A stretch of 64,000 nt of DNA from the NCBI RefSeq assembly GCF_900156095.1, contig NZ_FTMJ01000001.1, positions 62,001 through 126,000 on the forward strand, given 5' to 3'. The translations under genes were made by a program, and so were the position numbers. The notes beneath the pieces were generated by a model, which was given only the letters and a program-made list of their open reading frames with translations, had not been told where the DNA came from and ran no database searches. This DNA comes from Aeromonas sp. RU39B. Its GTDB lineage: Bacteria > Pseudomonadota > Gammaproteobacteria > Enterobacterales > Aeromonadaceae. Shown one piece after another: positions 17,340 through 28,258 of this stretch (its first letter is position 1; every line of letters starts with the position of its first letter).

Positions 17340-19101
17340 CGAGATCGCCTCCATCCCGTTGTGATAGCAAGCGGACAAAGGCACCGTTGCTGCGTTGCAA
17401 TGTGCGCCAGTTACCCTGCTCAACTAACTTGCCTTGCTCCAGCACCAGGATCTGATCCATGGCTTCGAGTTGTTCAAGGCGGTGGGTGATCATCACCAGC
17501 GTCTGACGGCAGACTAACTCTGCGAGCCCGGCCATGACGCTCTGCTCCGAGGCGCGATCCAAACTGGCGGTGGGCTCATCGAGCACCATCAGCCAGGTAG
17601 GTTTGAGCAGAGTGCGCGCCAACGCAATCCGCTGCGCCTGTCCAACTGACAATCCAGACGCGCCATCACCAAGCGGATAATCGAGCCCTTTGGCGGCGAC
17701 AAACTCCCACGCGTGGGCTTTTTTCAGCGCCTGCTCAAGCTGACTGTCATTGGCATCGGGAGCGGCCAGTCGCAGATTGTCACGAACCGATACGCTTAAT
17801 AGCTGGGGATTTTGCGACAGCCAACCTACCTGACGGCGCCACTGCACCATGTCGAGCTCACTGAGCTCGGCGCCGTTGACCTTAAGCGAGCCTTTGTAGG
17901 GCATGAAACCAAGCAGCGCATTGATAAGCGAACTCTTACCGGCGCCACTGACGCCGACCAGTGCGGTTTGGCTGCCAGCCGCAACACTAAATGAGAGCGG
18001 GCCGACCAGCACCGTGCCGTCCGCGCTCAGCACTTGCAGGTCGCAGGCATCGATGGCAATCGGTGCGCTGGCATCAAAGGGGGTGGTGCCTGATGCCGGC
18101 TCGCTCACCTCGGCTTCCAAAAACGCCAGTAACTGCTCGGCAGCGCCGATAGCTTGGGCCTTGGCATGATAATGGGCGCCGAGCTCGCGCAGCGGCGCGT
18201 AAAACTCTGGCGCAAGGAACAGCACAAACAGGCCGGTAAACAGGGTCACGCTGGTGCCATAGTGACCAAAATTGAGATGGCCTATGTAGCTAAAGCCAAA
18301 GTAGACCGCGACCAGCGCCACCGATACCGCAGCAAAAAATTCCAGTACGGCGGTGCTGAGGAAGGCCAGTCGCAACACCTCCATGGTGCGTTCGCGAAAA
18401 TCTTCCGAGGCTTGCTCGATAACCTTGCCCTCTGCGCTGGCACGCAAGAACAGCTGCAAGGTGCGCAGCCCCTTGAGCCGGTCAAGGAAGTGGCCGGAGA
18501 GGCGGGCCAGCGCCTGAAAGTTGCGGCGGTTGGCATCGGCAGCGCCCACGCCAACCAAGATCATAAACAGCGGAATCAGCGGCGCGGTACCCAGCAAGAT
18601 AAGCCCGGCGGCCCAGTTCACCGGAAATACCGCCACCAGGATAACCAGCGGAATAAAGACGGCGATGGCCATCTGCGGCAGATAGCGGGCGAAAAAGTCC
18701 TGCATATCTTCTATTTGCTCCAGCAGCAGGCTGGCCCAGCTACCGGCTGGACGCTGCTGGATATAGGCCGGGCCAAGCGCCGTGAGGCGGCTTAGCACGA
18801 GATCGCGAATGGTTTGGCGCACCATAGCGCCGGCTCGAAAGCTGGCCACTTCCCGGCCATAAGCGACCAAGGCACGCAGCGCCATCAGCCCGAGCAACAT
18901 GGCAAATTGGGGAAGAGCGTGGTCGGGGGAGAATTGCTCAATGATAAAGGCATGCAGCAGTGATGCCAGCAACCAAGCTTGCGCCACCAAAAGGACACCT
19001 TGCAGCAAGCCGAGCACGACGCTTAAGCCAATCCAGCGCCGACCATGCGCCGACTGACCACGTAGCCAGCCATACAGGCGTCGTTGAGTCTGTTTATCCA
19101 T
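17332..19101 (-). CDS. cydD: Heterodimeric ABC exporter subunit CydD
   Basis: ABC exporter half of 589 residues (E. coli 588), partner of CydC. Membrane domain residues ~1-320, then an ATPase domain with Walker A GVSGAGKSS, the signature LSVGQAQRIALAR (GQ in place of GG, as usual for this subunit) and Walker B LMVLDEPTASLD. It is first in the cydD-cydC operon, with an eight-base overlap. Upstream 200 bases separate it from the tRNA genes on the other strand, leaving room for its promoter. In related bacteria the operon responds to oxygen and ArcA; arcA itself lies ~0.5 kb away. Confidence 0.95.
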   Translation of the reverse strand: MDKQTQRRLYGWLRGQSAHGRRWIGLSVVLGLLQGVLLVAQAWLLASLLHAFIIEQFSPDHALPQFAMLLGLMALRALVAYGREVASFRAGAMVRQTIRDLVLSRLTALGPAYIQQRPAGSWASLLLEQIEDMQDFFARYLPQMAIAVFIPLVILVAVFPVNWAAGLILLGTAPLIPLFMILVGVGAADANRRNFQALARLSGHFLDRLKGLRTLQLFLRASAEGKVIEQASEDFRERTMEVLRLAFLSTAVLEFFAAVSVALVAVYFGFSYIGHLNFGHYGTSVTLFTGLFVLFLAPEFYAPLRELGAHYHAKAQAIGAAEQLLAFLEAEVSEPASGTTPFDASAPIAIDACDLQVLSADGTVLVGPLSFSVAAGSQTALVGVSGAGKSSLINALLGFMPYKGSLKVNGAELSELDMVQWRRQVGWLSQNPQLLSVSVRDNLRLAAPDANDSQLEQALKKAHAWEFVAAKGLDYPLGDGASGLSVGQAQRIALARTLLKPTWLMVLDEPTASLDRASEQSVMAGLAELVCRQTLVMITHRLEQLEAMDQILVLEQGKLVEQGNWRTLQRSNGAFVRLLSQRDGGDLDA

Positions 19102-19300
19102 GCCACCTCCACGCTAAAGGTGGCGCAAGACTATCCGCGCTGTTTCACCTTGGCAACAGTAGAGACCGCAATAATTAACCCAGTAAGGATGAAAAAACAT
19201 CAGGTTGTATAATTGCTGGTCGAACGACACGCTTTGCGTCAAAAAAGTGAACGCAAGCCGTTGCACTGACGATGAAAAACCATATAGTAGGCTGCACATT

Positions 19301-19374
19301 GCGGGTGTAGTTCAATGGTAGAACGGGAGCTTCCCAAGCTCTTAGCGTGGGTTCGATTCCCATCACCCGCTCCA
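19301..19374 (+). tRNA. glyU: tRNA-Gly (anticodon CCC)
   Basis: A 74-base cloverleaf with encoded CCA. Acceptor stem GCGGGTG / CACCCGC, D arm TAGTTCAATGGTAGAAC, anticodon loop TTCCCAA on a GAGC/GCTC stem giving anticodon CCC, and T arm with GGTTCGATTCC. Closely resembles E. coli glyU. Confidence 0.93.
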
Positions 19375-19386
19375 ATCGAATGCTTG

Positions 19387-19461
<75 letters not shown>

Positions 19462-19470
19462 AACATGAAA

Positions 19471-19495
19471 AACCCGCTCATCGAGCGGGTTTTTT
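19471..19495 (+). terminator. Terminator of the tRNA-Gly pair
   Basis: Stem AACCCGCTC / GAGCGGGTT around a short loop, followed by a run of T residues, ten bases after the second tRNA. Confidence 0.92.
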
Positions 19496-19523
19496 GCATT
19501 CAGCACGCTGAGCGCCATAACAG

Positions 19524-19546
19524 AAGAGGGCGCCTGGCGCCCTCTT
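19524..19546 (-). terminator. Likely terminator of arcA
   Basis: Stem AAGAGGGCGC / GCGCCCTCTT with a three-base loop, just after the arcA stop. The following minus-strand sequence is T-rich but interrupted. Confidence 0.7.
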
Positions 19547-19550
19547 GTGA

Positions 19551-20270
19551 TTATTCGATTTCCAGCTCGCCGCAGAAGCGATAGCCTTCACCGTGGATGG
19601 TGGCGATGATCTCCGGGGTGTCGTTGGTGCTTTCAAAGTGCTTGCGGATACGACGGATGGTCACGTCAACGGTACGGTCATGGGGCTTGAGCTCGCGCCC
19701 GGTCATCTTCTTGAGCAGCTCGGCACGGGTCTGGATTTGGCCCGGGTTTTCGCAAAAATGCAGCATGGCGCGAAATTCGGAGCGCGGCAGCTTGAAAACA
19801 TCACCGGTGGGGCTTACCAGCGCACGGCTATTGATATCCAGCGCCCAGCCATTGAACTTGTAGCGTTCAACCAGTTTTTTCTCTTCGTCATTACCGCCAA
19901 CATGCATGGTGCGGCTCAGCAGGTTGCGAGCGCGAATGGTCAGCTCACGCGGATTGAACGGCTTGGTAATGTAGTCATCAGCGCCGATTTCCAGGCCCAG
20001 AATCTTGTCGACCTCGTTATCGCGGCCAGTGAGGAACATCAGGGCAATGTTGTCGTGCTCACGCAGTTCGCGCGCCAGCAGCAGGCCATTTTTGCCCGGA
20101 AGATTGATGTCCATGATCACCAGATTAACGCTGTGCTCGGTCAGCGCCTGGTGCATCTCGTCACCGTTATTAGCCTCAAGAACGGTGTAGCCTTCCGCTT
20201 CAAAGATACTCTTTAGAGTATTGCGGGTAACCAGCTCGTCTTCGACGATCAAAATATGTGGTGTTTGCAT
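19551..20270 (-). CDS. arcA: Two-component response regulator ArcA (aerobic respiration control)
   Basis: OmpR-type response regulator of 239 residues (E. coli 238). Phosphorylated by ArcB under low oxygen, it represses aerobic metabolism genes and activates some anaerobic ones. Receiver domain at residues 1-120 with phospho-acceptor Asp54 ([10 protein letters not shown]), acidic pair EDE at 10-12 and conserved Lys in DDYITKPF. C-terminal winged helix includes [19 protein letters not shown] and [17 protein letters not shown]. The start [12 protein letters not shown] matches the E. coli protein; the longer open frame upstream is not needed. The 380-base region upstream holds an FNR-like site. 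Confidence 0.96.
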   Translation of the reverse strand: MQTPHILIVEDELVTRNTLKSIFEAEGYTVLEANNGDEMHQALTEHSVNLVIMDINLPGKNGLLLARELREHDNIALMFLTGRDNEVDKILGLEIGADDYITKPFNPRELTIRARNLLSRTMHVGGNDEEKKLVERYKFNGWALDINSRALVSPTGDVFKLPRSEFRAMLHFCENPGQIQTRAELLKKMTGRELKPHDRTVDVTIRRIRKHFESTNDTPEIIATIHGEGYRFCGELEIE

Positions 20271-20652
20271 GAATGTTCCCAAATTCTTAGCAACTATTTG
20301 TTTGAAATTAAAAAAATGGTTTGGTCTGCCCATCGCCCGATGATTTTGTATGAAAAAAAATTACATCATCTTAGGGGGACAAACCTGCAAATCTGGCTAG
20401 GCACGCTCCGTTGCCACGGGATGACGCATGGCTTACATCGAGGCGTCATGTTCAAGAGGGTAGTCCATTACGGATGGTTGTCGCATTTTATCAGTTAACA
20501 GAGGCATAACAACACTCTTTGGAGTTGTCTAGCAACTTTTTAACTCCGGATTGATGTAAGTCAAATCGGTGACAACCGTTAAAATAAGGTCCCAAAAGGG
20601 TCAAGTCCCCAGTTGGTGTAGATTATTTGTTAAATGGCGCCAGGAAAAACTG
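20271..20652. other. Divergent intergenic region between arcA and the DUF3293 gene
   Basis: About 380 AT-rich bases, likely carrying the long arcA leader and promoters for both genes. Contains the FNR-like palindrome at 20551-20564 and a small hairpin (AGTTG/CAACT then T residues) at 20524-20541. No gene is seen. Confidence 0.55.
20551..20564. promoter_or_regulatory. FNR-like binding site
   Basis: TTGATGTAAGTCAA matches the FNR consensus TTGAT-N4-ATCAA with one mismatch. It lies ~95 bases before the DUF3293 start and ~285 bases before arcA. E. coli arcA is known to be under FNR control, so either gene could be the target. Confidence 0.45.
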
Positions 20653-21054
20653 ATGTGGGAAAACTACAAAAAGATTCGCCTTCTTGCCAACGCTCCCCAG
20701 CCAGAGTGGGCATGTTTTGCCATTATTACGGCTTGGAATCCAGCCAGCACCCTACGCCATCCGGAAGAAAATGACGCACATCAGCAAGATTTGCTGAATC
20801 AGTTGATCAATTTCCCTTTGCTGGAGGTATGGGGATGTTCACCGGATTTGAGCTGGCGCGAACGCAGCGTGGCGGTGGCTTGTCCGTTGGCGTTCGCCCG
20901 GCAGTTGGCTATCCGGTTTGGGCAAAATGCCATCTATTGGGTAGATCAAGGGGAGCTCTGGCTGGTGCCGGTGTTGTTACAACATGAGGAGACAGTATCG
21001 CTTGGACCGCTGGTGGACTACTGGATTGCATCGGCGCCACCACCGGTGAAATAA
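20653..21054 (+). CDS. DUF3293 domain-containing protein
   Basis: Protein of 133 residues with the DUF3293 pattern: an N-terminal aromatic start (WENYKKIRLLANAP), then CFAIITAWNPAS near residues 23-34, an Asn/His-rich NDAHQQDLLNQL helix and a C-terminal FGQNAIYWVDQGELWLVP strand pair. The family has no known function. The start at 20653 follows AGGA; the frame extends further upstream without support. It precedes the RraA-like gene by ~30 bases on the same strand, suggesting an operon. Confidence 0.75.
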   Translation: MWENYKKIRLLANAPQPEWACFAIITAWNPASTLRHPEENDAHQQDLLNQLINFPLLEVWGCSPDLSWRERSVAVACPLAFARQLAIRFGQNAIYWVDQGELWLVPVLLQHEETVSLGPLVDYWIASAPPPVK

Positions 21055-21084
21055 TGAACATGCACTATTGCCAAGGAGGCTGCG

Positions 21085-21588
21085 ATGACCCTGCCAGAAC
21101 CCTACGACTTGCTCCCCGATCTGTGTGATGACCATCTCGAACAATTGAGCATCTGCGCTCCGCTTTTCCACGATTTTGGCGGACGCAAAACCTTCAGTGG
21201 ACAGGTGGTGACTCTGCGCTGCTTTGAAGATAACAGTCTGGTGCGCGATCTGGTGGCTGAAGAGGGTCGTGGCAAGGTGCTGGTGATTGATGGCGCCGGT
21301 TCGGTGCGGCGGGCCCTGCTTGGTGATCAACTGGCTGAAAAAGCGCTGGCTAATGGGTGGGAAGGGGTGGTGATCAACGGCGCGGTGCGCGATGTGGTCA
21401 CGCTCGGCGCGATGGCGCTGGGGGTTAAGGCGTTGGCAGCATGCCCGGTTAAAACCGAGAAGCGCGGTCTGGGTGAGCGCGATGTCGTGGTGACGGTGGC
21501 GGGGGTGATTATCCATCCCGGTGACATGCTCTATGCCGATCCGAACGGGGTTGCGGTCAGCCGTGAGCCTCTCGCCACTCAAAACTGA
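21085..21588 (+). CDS. RraA-family protein (RNase E regulator / putative 4-hydroxy-4-methyl-2-oxoglutarate aldolase)
   Basis: Protein of 167 residues in the RraA fold family. Segments FGGRKTFSGQVVTLRCFEDN, VLVIDGAGSVRRALLGDQLAEKA and GVVINGAVRDV align well with E. coli RraA, which binds and inhibits RNase E. Pseudomonas proteins with the same pattern are named putative HMG aldolases, and the D-x20-R-D active-site pattern (GAVRDV) of the aldolases is present. Sequence alone does not decide between the two roles. It starts after an AAGGAGG ribosome-binding site and converges with a 10-base overlap on the outer-membrane protein gene. Confidence 0.8.
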   Translation: MTLPEPYDLLPDLCDDHLEQLSICAPLFHDFGGRKTFSGQVVTLRCFEDNSLVRDLVAEEGRGKVLVIDGAGSVRRALLGDQLAEKALANGWEGVVINGAVRDVVTLGAMALGVKALAACPVKTEKRGLGERDVVVTVAGVIIHPGDMLYADPNGVAVSREPLATQN

Positions 21589-22070
21589 TAACCAATTCCT
21601 ACGCTCAAGGTCGATTGCTTGTCGAGCAACAGGTCGGCGCGCAGTGCCAGCGAGGGCATCAGATCGTACTGGCCGTTAAACTGCAAACCGGTTTGCGGCC
21701 TGTCTTGATATTGCTGGCGCAGCTGACTGCCCAGCGCCAGTGATGGCAACAACTGATAGCGAACACCAGAGCCGACGTGGTAGCTGGATGGTTCGTTCCC
21801 GACATTGAGCGCCGAGCCGGCTTCGACAAAAAAGTGCCAATCGCCACCGAGAGGAATCCGGTATCCACTATCGACAAACCACCACTCATGACCCTCTTGA
21901 GGATCACGGTTCGCTGCGTGGTTATCACTGGTCAGCACACCGCTGTAACCGTGAGAATAAAATGAGGGGGAGATATCGGAGAGAACCTGATCCCACTCAC
22001 CTGCGGCTGCGTGAAAGGAGAGCAGGCCGAACAGGGTTGCCAGCATGGGCGTCGCCACTTTTTTGACCAT
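21579..22070 (-). CDS. Putative small outer-membrane beta-barrel protein
   Basis: Protein of 163 residues, not recognised. A Sec signal peptide (TPMLATLFGLLSFHAAAG) precedes a mature part of alternating hydrophobic and polar strands (DWHFFVEAGSALNVG, YHVGSGVRYQLLPSLALGSQLRQQYQ, LSVGIGYQF). It ends in phenylalanine, the typical BAM-recognition C-terminus, so a barrel of about eight strands is likely. It overlaps the convergent RraA-like gene by ten bases. An upstream ATG at 22085 is possible. Function unknown. Confidence 0.65.
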   Translation of the reverse strand: MVKKVATPMLATLFGLLSFHAAAGEWDQVLSDISPSFYSHGYSGVLTSDNHAANRDPQEGHEWWFVDSGYRIPLGGDWHFFVEAGSALNVGNEPSSYHVGSGVRYQLLPSLALGSQLRQQYQDRPQTGLQFNGQYDLMPSLALRADLLLDKQSTLSVGIGYQF

Positions 22071-22234
22071 TACTCCCTCCTGCACCCATCACTGATTCTG
22101 TTCTCAACTATCAGGCATATCGCATGCCAAAAATAATATTGTTTCCTTAAAACGCACCCCACTATCACTCGATGGTTACTATCACAATGAGCCGACAGGG
22201 GATGAGTTGGTGGGATCTTCTTCACAATAGCAGA

Positions 22235-22255
22235 AAGCCGGCACTAGGCCGGCTT
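22235..22255 (-). terminator. Likely terminator of acs
   Basis: Stem AAGCCGGC / GCCGGCTT with loop ACTAG, just after the acs stop. The T tract on the minus strand is short. Confidence 0.65.
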
Positions 22256-22274
22256 CCATTTAAGGGGGAGTGCA

Positions 22275-24221
<1,947 letters not shown>

Positions 24222-24315
24222 GGCTGCTCCTTGGCATACACATCCTTTTAATAATTGAGTAACAATCTAGGCGTTTGTTCAGGGAGAACAATTAGACTTT
24301 TGGATAGAGCTCCCA

Positions 24316-26730
24316 TCAGTGGTCCTGCTTTTTTGCCCAGTAATCAGGTAATTGCTGTATTGCCATCGGCTGGCTAAAAAGATACCCCTGACCATCTTCA
24401 CAGCCCAGGCTCTGCAAAAATTCGAGTTGTTCTGGCGTTTCAATCCCCTCGGCAGTGACCGTCAAATCCAGCGTGTGTGCCAGTGAAATAATTGAGCGAC
24501 ATAGCTCGCAGCTGTGGCGATCTTGCGGCAAGGGCTGCACGAACGAGCGATCGATCTTGATGCGGTCAATGGGGAGGGATTTGAGCAGGCTTAAGGATGA
24601 AAAACCGGTACCAAAGTCATCGATAGCGATATTCACCCCGAGTTGTTTCAACTCGGCAAATTTGATCAGGCTCTGATCCACCTGCTGCATCATGCTCTCG
24701 GTGATCTCCAGTTCCAGCAGGTGAGGCGGGAATCCGGTCTCTTTCAGAATGCGGGCCACTCGCGCCGTGTAATCACCGGCACGTAATTCACGAACCGAGA
24801 CGTTGACTGCCAGCCGGGAGAGGGGGATTCCGCTTGCCAGCCAAGCACTGCCTTGGCGGCATGCCTCACGCATCACCCACTCGCCAATGGGTTCGATAAG
24901 TCCGTTTTCTTCCGCGATTGGGATAAACAGGTCCGGGCTGATAAGTCCACGCTCGGGGTGGCACCAGCGCAGCAGTGCTTCAACAGCTGGCTGATCATGA
25001 TGGATTAACGAGTGGATCGGTTGGTAAAAGAGTGTGAATTCACCATGATCCAGCGCCAGCGCCAACCCTTGCTCGAGGCGCAGTTTGTCCATCGAACGCT
25101 GAGCCATCTCATGGGTATAGAGCAGGCAGAGGTTACGCCCTTGCGCTTTGGCCTCATACATGGCGCTGTCAGCTGCCTGTAATAACCCTTCTGGCGTGTC
25201 AGAATCCTTGGGAAATATCGCAATGCCAATACTGGCCGAAATGGTGACTGACTCTGCTGCCAGGCAAAACGGGGTGCGGATGGTCTGCAATACTTTTTCT
25301 GCCAAGCTCACCAACTCATTGGCGTCATTGACGACCGGCACCAACAGCAAGAACTCATCTCCCCCCTGGCGGGTCAGCACATCGCTGCTGCGAATCGTGC
25401 CGCGCAGCCGGTCTGCCAACAGGCGGAGCAGTTGGTCCCCGGCGCTGTGACCGAGCGTATCGTTAATCAGCTTGAAACCATCGAGGTCGATAAACAGCAG
25501 ACCGAGTTGGTGTTGGTTGATTCGAGCGGTTTGTAACTCAATGGCTAATCGGTCTTGAAGTTTGTTGCGATTTCCCAGTCCGGTCAGCGGGTCGTGATAG
25601 GCAAGATGGTTGAGCTGCGCCTCAGCCTGACGAATGGCGGTGATGTCAGAAAAAGCGATGACATAGTGAGTCGCTGTGCGTCCATGCCCTTGTACGACAC
25701 TGACATGATGCCAAGACGTAAACTGGCGGCCATCTTTGCGCACACAGACCATCTCGCCGTGCCAAGCGGGCTGTCGCTTGCCAAGCAACATCCAGGGATA
25801 GCTGGCATCTCCCTGACGACGCTGGTGTATTAGCATCTCTGGTGTGAGGCCAAACACATCTTCCAGACGATAGCCGGTGAGTCGGGTAAAGGCCGGGTTG
25901 GTGGAGATGATGCGATGTCGCTCATCCATGATGATGATCCCCTCGGCCGCCGTATCAAACACCAGATTGGCTTGACGTAGTTGTTCTTCACGGCGGCAGC
26001 GTTCGGTCACATCGATAAATACCCCGATCATCTGAGCTTTCGGATTGGTATCGGAGGCTTTGAAATCGGCATAGAGATCAATCCAGTGCAGCCCCCCGTC
26101 CGCAGCGGGATAAGCGAGCGTCAGGTTAAACGACTCTTTCTTTGCGATGGCTTTGCGTAGTTGCTGCTGCGAAGGCGCAATAAAACGGTTGATAAACTGA
26201 TCTATCCCGTGGCAAAGCCCGTGTTCAAAGCTGAGGCTGAGGGTGTTATGGCCGCCCAGTTGCAGCTGATCGCGCTCCCGATCCCATTCCCACAATCCCA
26301 GATTGGCCGCCTTGATCGCCAGGCGCAGCCGCTCCTCGGTTTGACGAAGCGTCTGCTCTGTGTCACGCCGGGCTAGCGCCATCTGTAGCGTCGCTTTAAG
26401 CTCGCGCAGGTCAAAGGGTTTGAGCAGATAGCCGTATGGCAGACTCTCTTGCGCCTTCTCCAACGTCTTTTCTTCGGCGTACGCGGTCAGGAAAATCACC
26501 GGCAGTTGCCAGCGCTCAAAAATAGTACGGGCCGCCTCGGTACCATCAATCTCGTCTTCCAGATTGATATCCATCAGGATCATATCTGGCTGCAATGAGC
26601 CCGCCTGTATAATGGCATCATTTCCTTTCGAGACCATCCCGACCACCTCATAACCCAGGTGGGTGAGGCTGTTTTTGAGATCCAGCGCCACGATGCGCTC
26701 ATCTTCCACGATCATGATGCGTTGATTCAT
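24316..26730 (-). CDS. Response regulator with PAS, GGDEF and EAL domains (c-di-GMP turnover)
   Basis: Cytoplasmic signalling protein of 804 residues. Receiver domain at residues 1-120 with phospho-acceptor Asp54 (ILMDINLED), then two PAS-like domains (~125-245 and ~255-370). Next is a GGDEF diguanylate cyclase domain with an intact RQGGDEFLLL site, and last an EAL phosphodiesterase domain with EALLRW, the NVSVREL asparagine and DDFGTGFSSLSLLKSLPID intact. Both activities could be real; direction is probably set by phosphorylation and PAS input. It follows the sensor kinase gene; the ATG at 26730 has AGAGGG upstream, while an earlier ATG at 26742 overlaps the kinase stop as ATGA. Signal and outputs are unknown. 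Confidence 0.88.
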   Translation of the reverse strand: MNQRIMIVEDERIVALDLKNSLTHLGYEVVGMVSKGNDAIIQAGSLQPDMILMDINLEDEIDGTEAARTIFERWQLPVIFLTAYAEEKTLEKAQESLPYGYLLKPFDLRELKATLQMALARRDTEQTLRQTEERLRLAIKAANLGLWEWDRERDQLQLGGHNTLSLSFEHGLCHGIDQFINRFIAPSQQQLRKAIAKKESFNLTLAYPAADGGLHWIDLYADFKASDTNPKAQMIGVFIDVTERCRREEQLRQANLVFDTAAEGIIIMDERHRIISTNPAFTRLTGYRLEDVFGLTPEMLIHQRRQGDASYPWMLLGKRQPAWHGEMVCVRKDGRQFTSWHHVSVVQGHGRTATHYVIAFSDITAIRQAEAQLNHLAYHDPLTGLGNRNKLQDRLAIELQTARINQHQLGLLFIDLDGFKLINDTLGHSAGDQLLRLLADRLRGTIRSSDVLTRQGGDEFLLLVPVVNDANELVSLAEKVLQTIRTPFCLAAESVTISASIGIAIFPKDSDTPEGLLQAADSAMYEAKAQGRNLCLLYTHEMAQRSMDKLRLEQGLALALDHGEFTLFYQPIHSLIHHDQPAVEALLRWCHPERGLISPDLFIPIAEENGLIEPIGEWVMREACRQGSAWLASGIPLSRLAVNVSVRELRAGDYTARVARILKETGFPPHLLELEITESMMQQVDQSLIKFAELKQLGVNIAIDDFGTGFSSLSLLKSLPIDRIKIDRSFVQPLPQDRHSCELCRSIISLAHTLDLTVTAEGIETPEQLEFLQSLGCEDGQGYLFSQPMAIQQLPDYWAKKQDH

Positions 26731-26738
26731 GGTCCCTC

Positions 26739-28190
26739 TCATTTTTTGCCAAACAGAGTGATGTCGAAGCGGCTGCCGCTCTCGCAGGGGGGCTGGGTTA
26801 ACTCACCTCCTGCCTGATCAATCAACAGGGGCAGCAGCTGAAAGCCCAGCGTTTCGGTCTCACCAAGACGGACTGTCGGCGGAATCCCGACCCCGTTATC
26901 CTGAACGGTGATACGGATGACATCAGCCTGCTGACTCAAAAAAATAGTGATAGTACCGACACGCCCGTCAGGAAATGCATGTTTGAAGGCGTTTGATACC
27001 AGCTCGTTAACTAGCAATCCGCACGGAACGGCATGTTGCAGATCCAGCGTAATCGGTTGCTCCGGATGGTTTATCTCAAGGCGCACCCTGCCGCTCTGAG
27101 CCAGATAGGTCTCCGATTGCAGCCGTGCCAGCCGCTGCAGATAGAGGCCAAGCTCGACCTGAGCATAATCGTTACGTTCGTAGAGCAGTTGGTGAATAAG
27201 GGCAATCGCCTTGACCCGTCCCTGGCTTTCGCTGAGCAATTGACTCGCCTCGCGGCTGGCATGGCGGGTTTGCAGGCTAAGCAGGCTCGACACCACCTGT
27301 AGGTTGTTTTTGACCCGGTGATGCACTTCGTTCAGTAGTGCAGTTTTTTCTACCAGTGCTTTTTGCAGCATGGCCTGATCCGCTTTACGGTTGGTGACAT
27401 CCTGTATGGTGGCGAGAATGTGCAAGCGGTGTTCGGCCCGCAGGGGATTAAGTCCGATTTCGACCGGAAATTCGCTGTTATCTTTGCGCCGGGCATAAAG
27501 CTCTTTACGACCCGCCATATCGCGAGCATCCGGTTCATGCAGGTAGTGGTTGCGCTTGTGCAGATGATCCTCTCGGTAGCGCGTCGGCATAAGAAATTCG
27601 ATGGACTGACCGATAAGCTCTTCCCGTGAATAACCGAACATCTGCTCAAGCCCGGCATTGACCAGTACCAGATGGCCGGTGTCGTCCACCATGGCCAAGC
27701 CGTCGGGGGCCGCCTCCACTACCTGACGAAAGCGCTCTTCCGATCGTTCGAGCGCATCGCGGTCCTGCTGCTGCGCGGTGATGTCCTGTACGATCGCGAG
27801 CACCCCGATGGGGCAGCCCTGTTCATCCACCAACGGGGTGTAAGTTGCCAGCCAGTGACGCTGACTGCCTCCGTGTGCGGCGGTATAACCACTGACGGGT
27901 AACTCAACAAAGGGCTCGCCGCTTTCGAGCACCTGTCGCAGCAGTGGCTCGACCGTGGGGGCCAGGGTCGGGATCACCTGGCTGACATGACGTCCTCGGT
28001 GCTCTTCAATCGAGCAGCCGTTGATATCGGCAAGGCGTTGATTGACCTCGCAATAATGTAAATGACGGTCGAAAATACCCAACCCCAGCGGGGCATCGGC
28101 AAAGAGTTGTAGCAGCAGACGGTGATCGCTAAAACCGCACTTATTCAAACTCTGAGGCGCACTAAACAGACCCGTCATCATGGGCTCCAT
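26739..28190 (-). CDS. Soluble PAS-domain sensor histidine kinase (HisKA_2 type)
   Basis: Protein of 483 residues with no membrane segment, so the sensed signal is internal. Two PAS domains (~25-145 and ~150-265) precede a HisKA_2 dimerisation domain. The phospho-acceptor histidine lies in LLNEVHHRVKNNLQVV near residue 290, and a HATPase domain follows (NELVSNAFKHAF N-box, DNGVGIPP G1 box). Kinases of this class often control unusual outputs; here the coupled downstream gene encodes a receiver-GGDEF-EAL protein that is the obvious partner. In-frame ATG codons at 28190, 28181 and 28178 make the exact start uncertain. Confidence 0.85.
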   Translation of the reverse strand: MEPMMTGLFSAPQSLNKCGFSDHRLLLQLFADAPLGLGIFDRHLHYCEVNQRLADINGCSIEEHRGRHVSQVIPTLAPTVEPLLRQVLESGEPFVELPVSGYTAAHGGSQRHWLATYTPLVDEQGCPIGVLAIVQDITAQQQDRDALERSEERFRQVVEAAPDGLAMVDDTGHLVLVNAGLEQMFGYSREELIGQSIEFLMPTRYREDHLHKRNHYLHEPDARDMAGRKELYARRKDNSEFPVEIGLNPLRAEHRLHILATIQDVTNRKADQAMLQKALVEKTALLNEVHHRVKNNLQVVSSLLSLQTRHASREASQLLSESQGRVKAIALIHQLLYERNDYAQVELGLYLQRLARLQSETYLAQSGRVRLEINHPEQPITLDLQHAVPCGLLVNELVSNAFKHAFPDGRVGTITIFLSQQADVIRITVQDNGVGIPPTVRLGETETLGFQLLPLLIDQAGGELTQPPCESGSRFDITLFGKK

Positions 28191-28258
28191 CCGTTGGAGG
28201 TTTTCAAAAGAGTATGGCGGATGTGCGAAAAAGTGCGAAAACGGTGTGGTAAGGCAAA

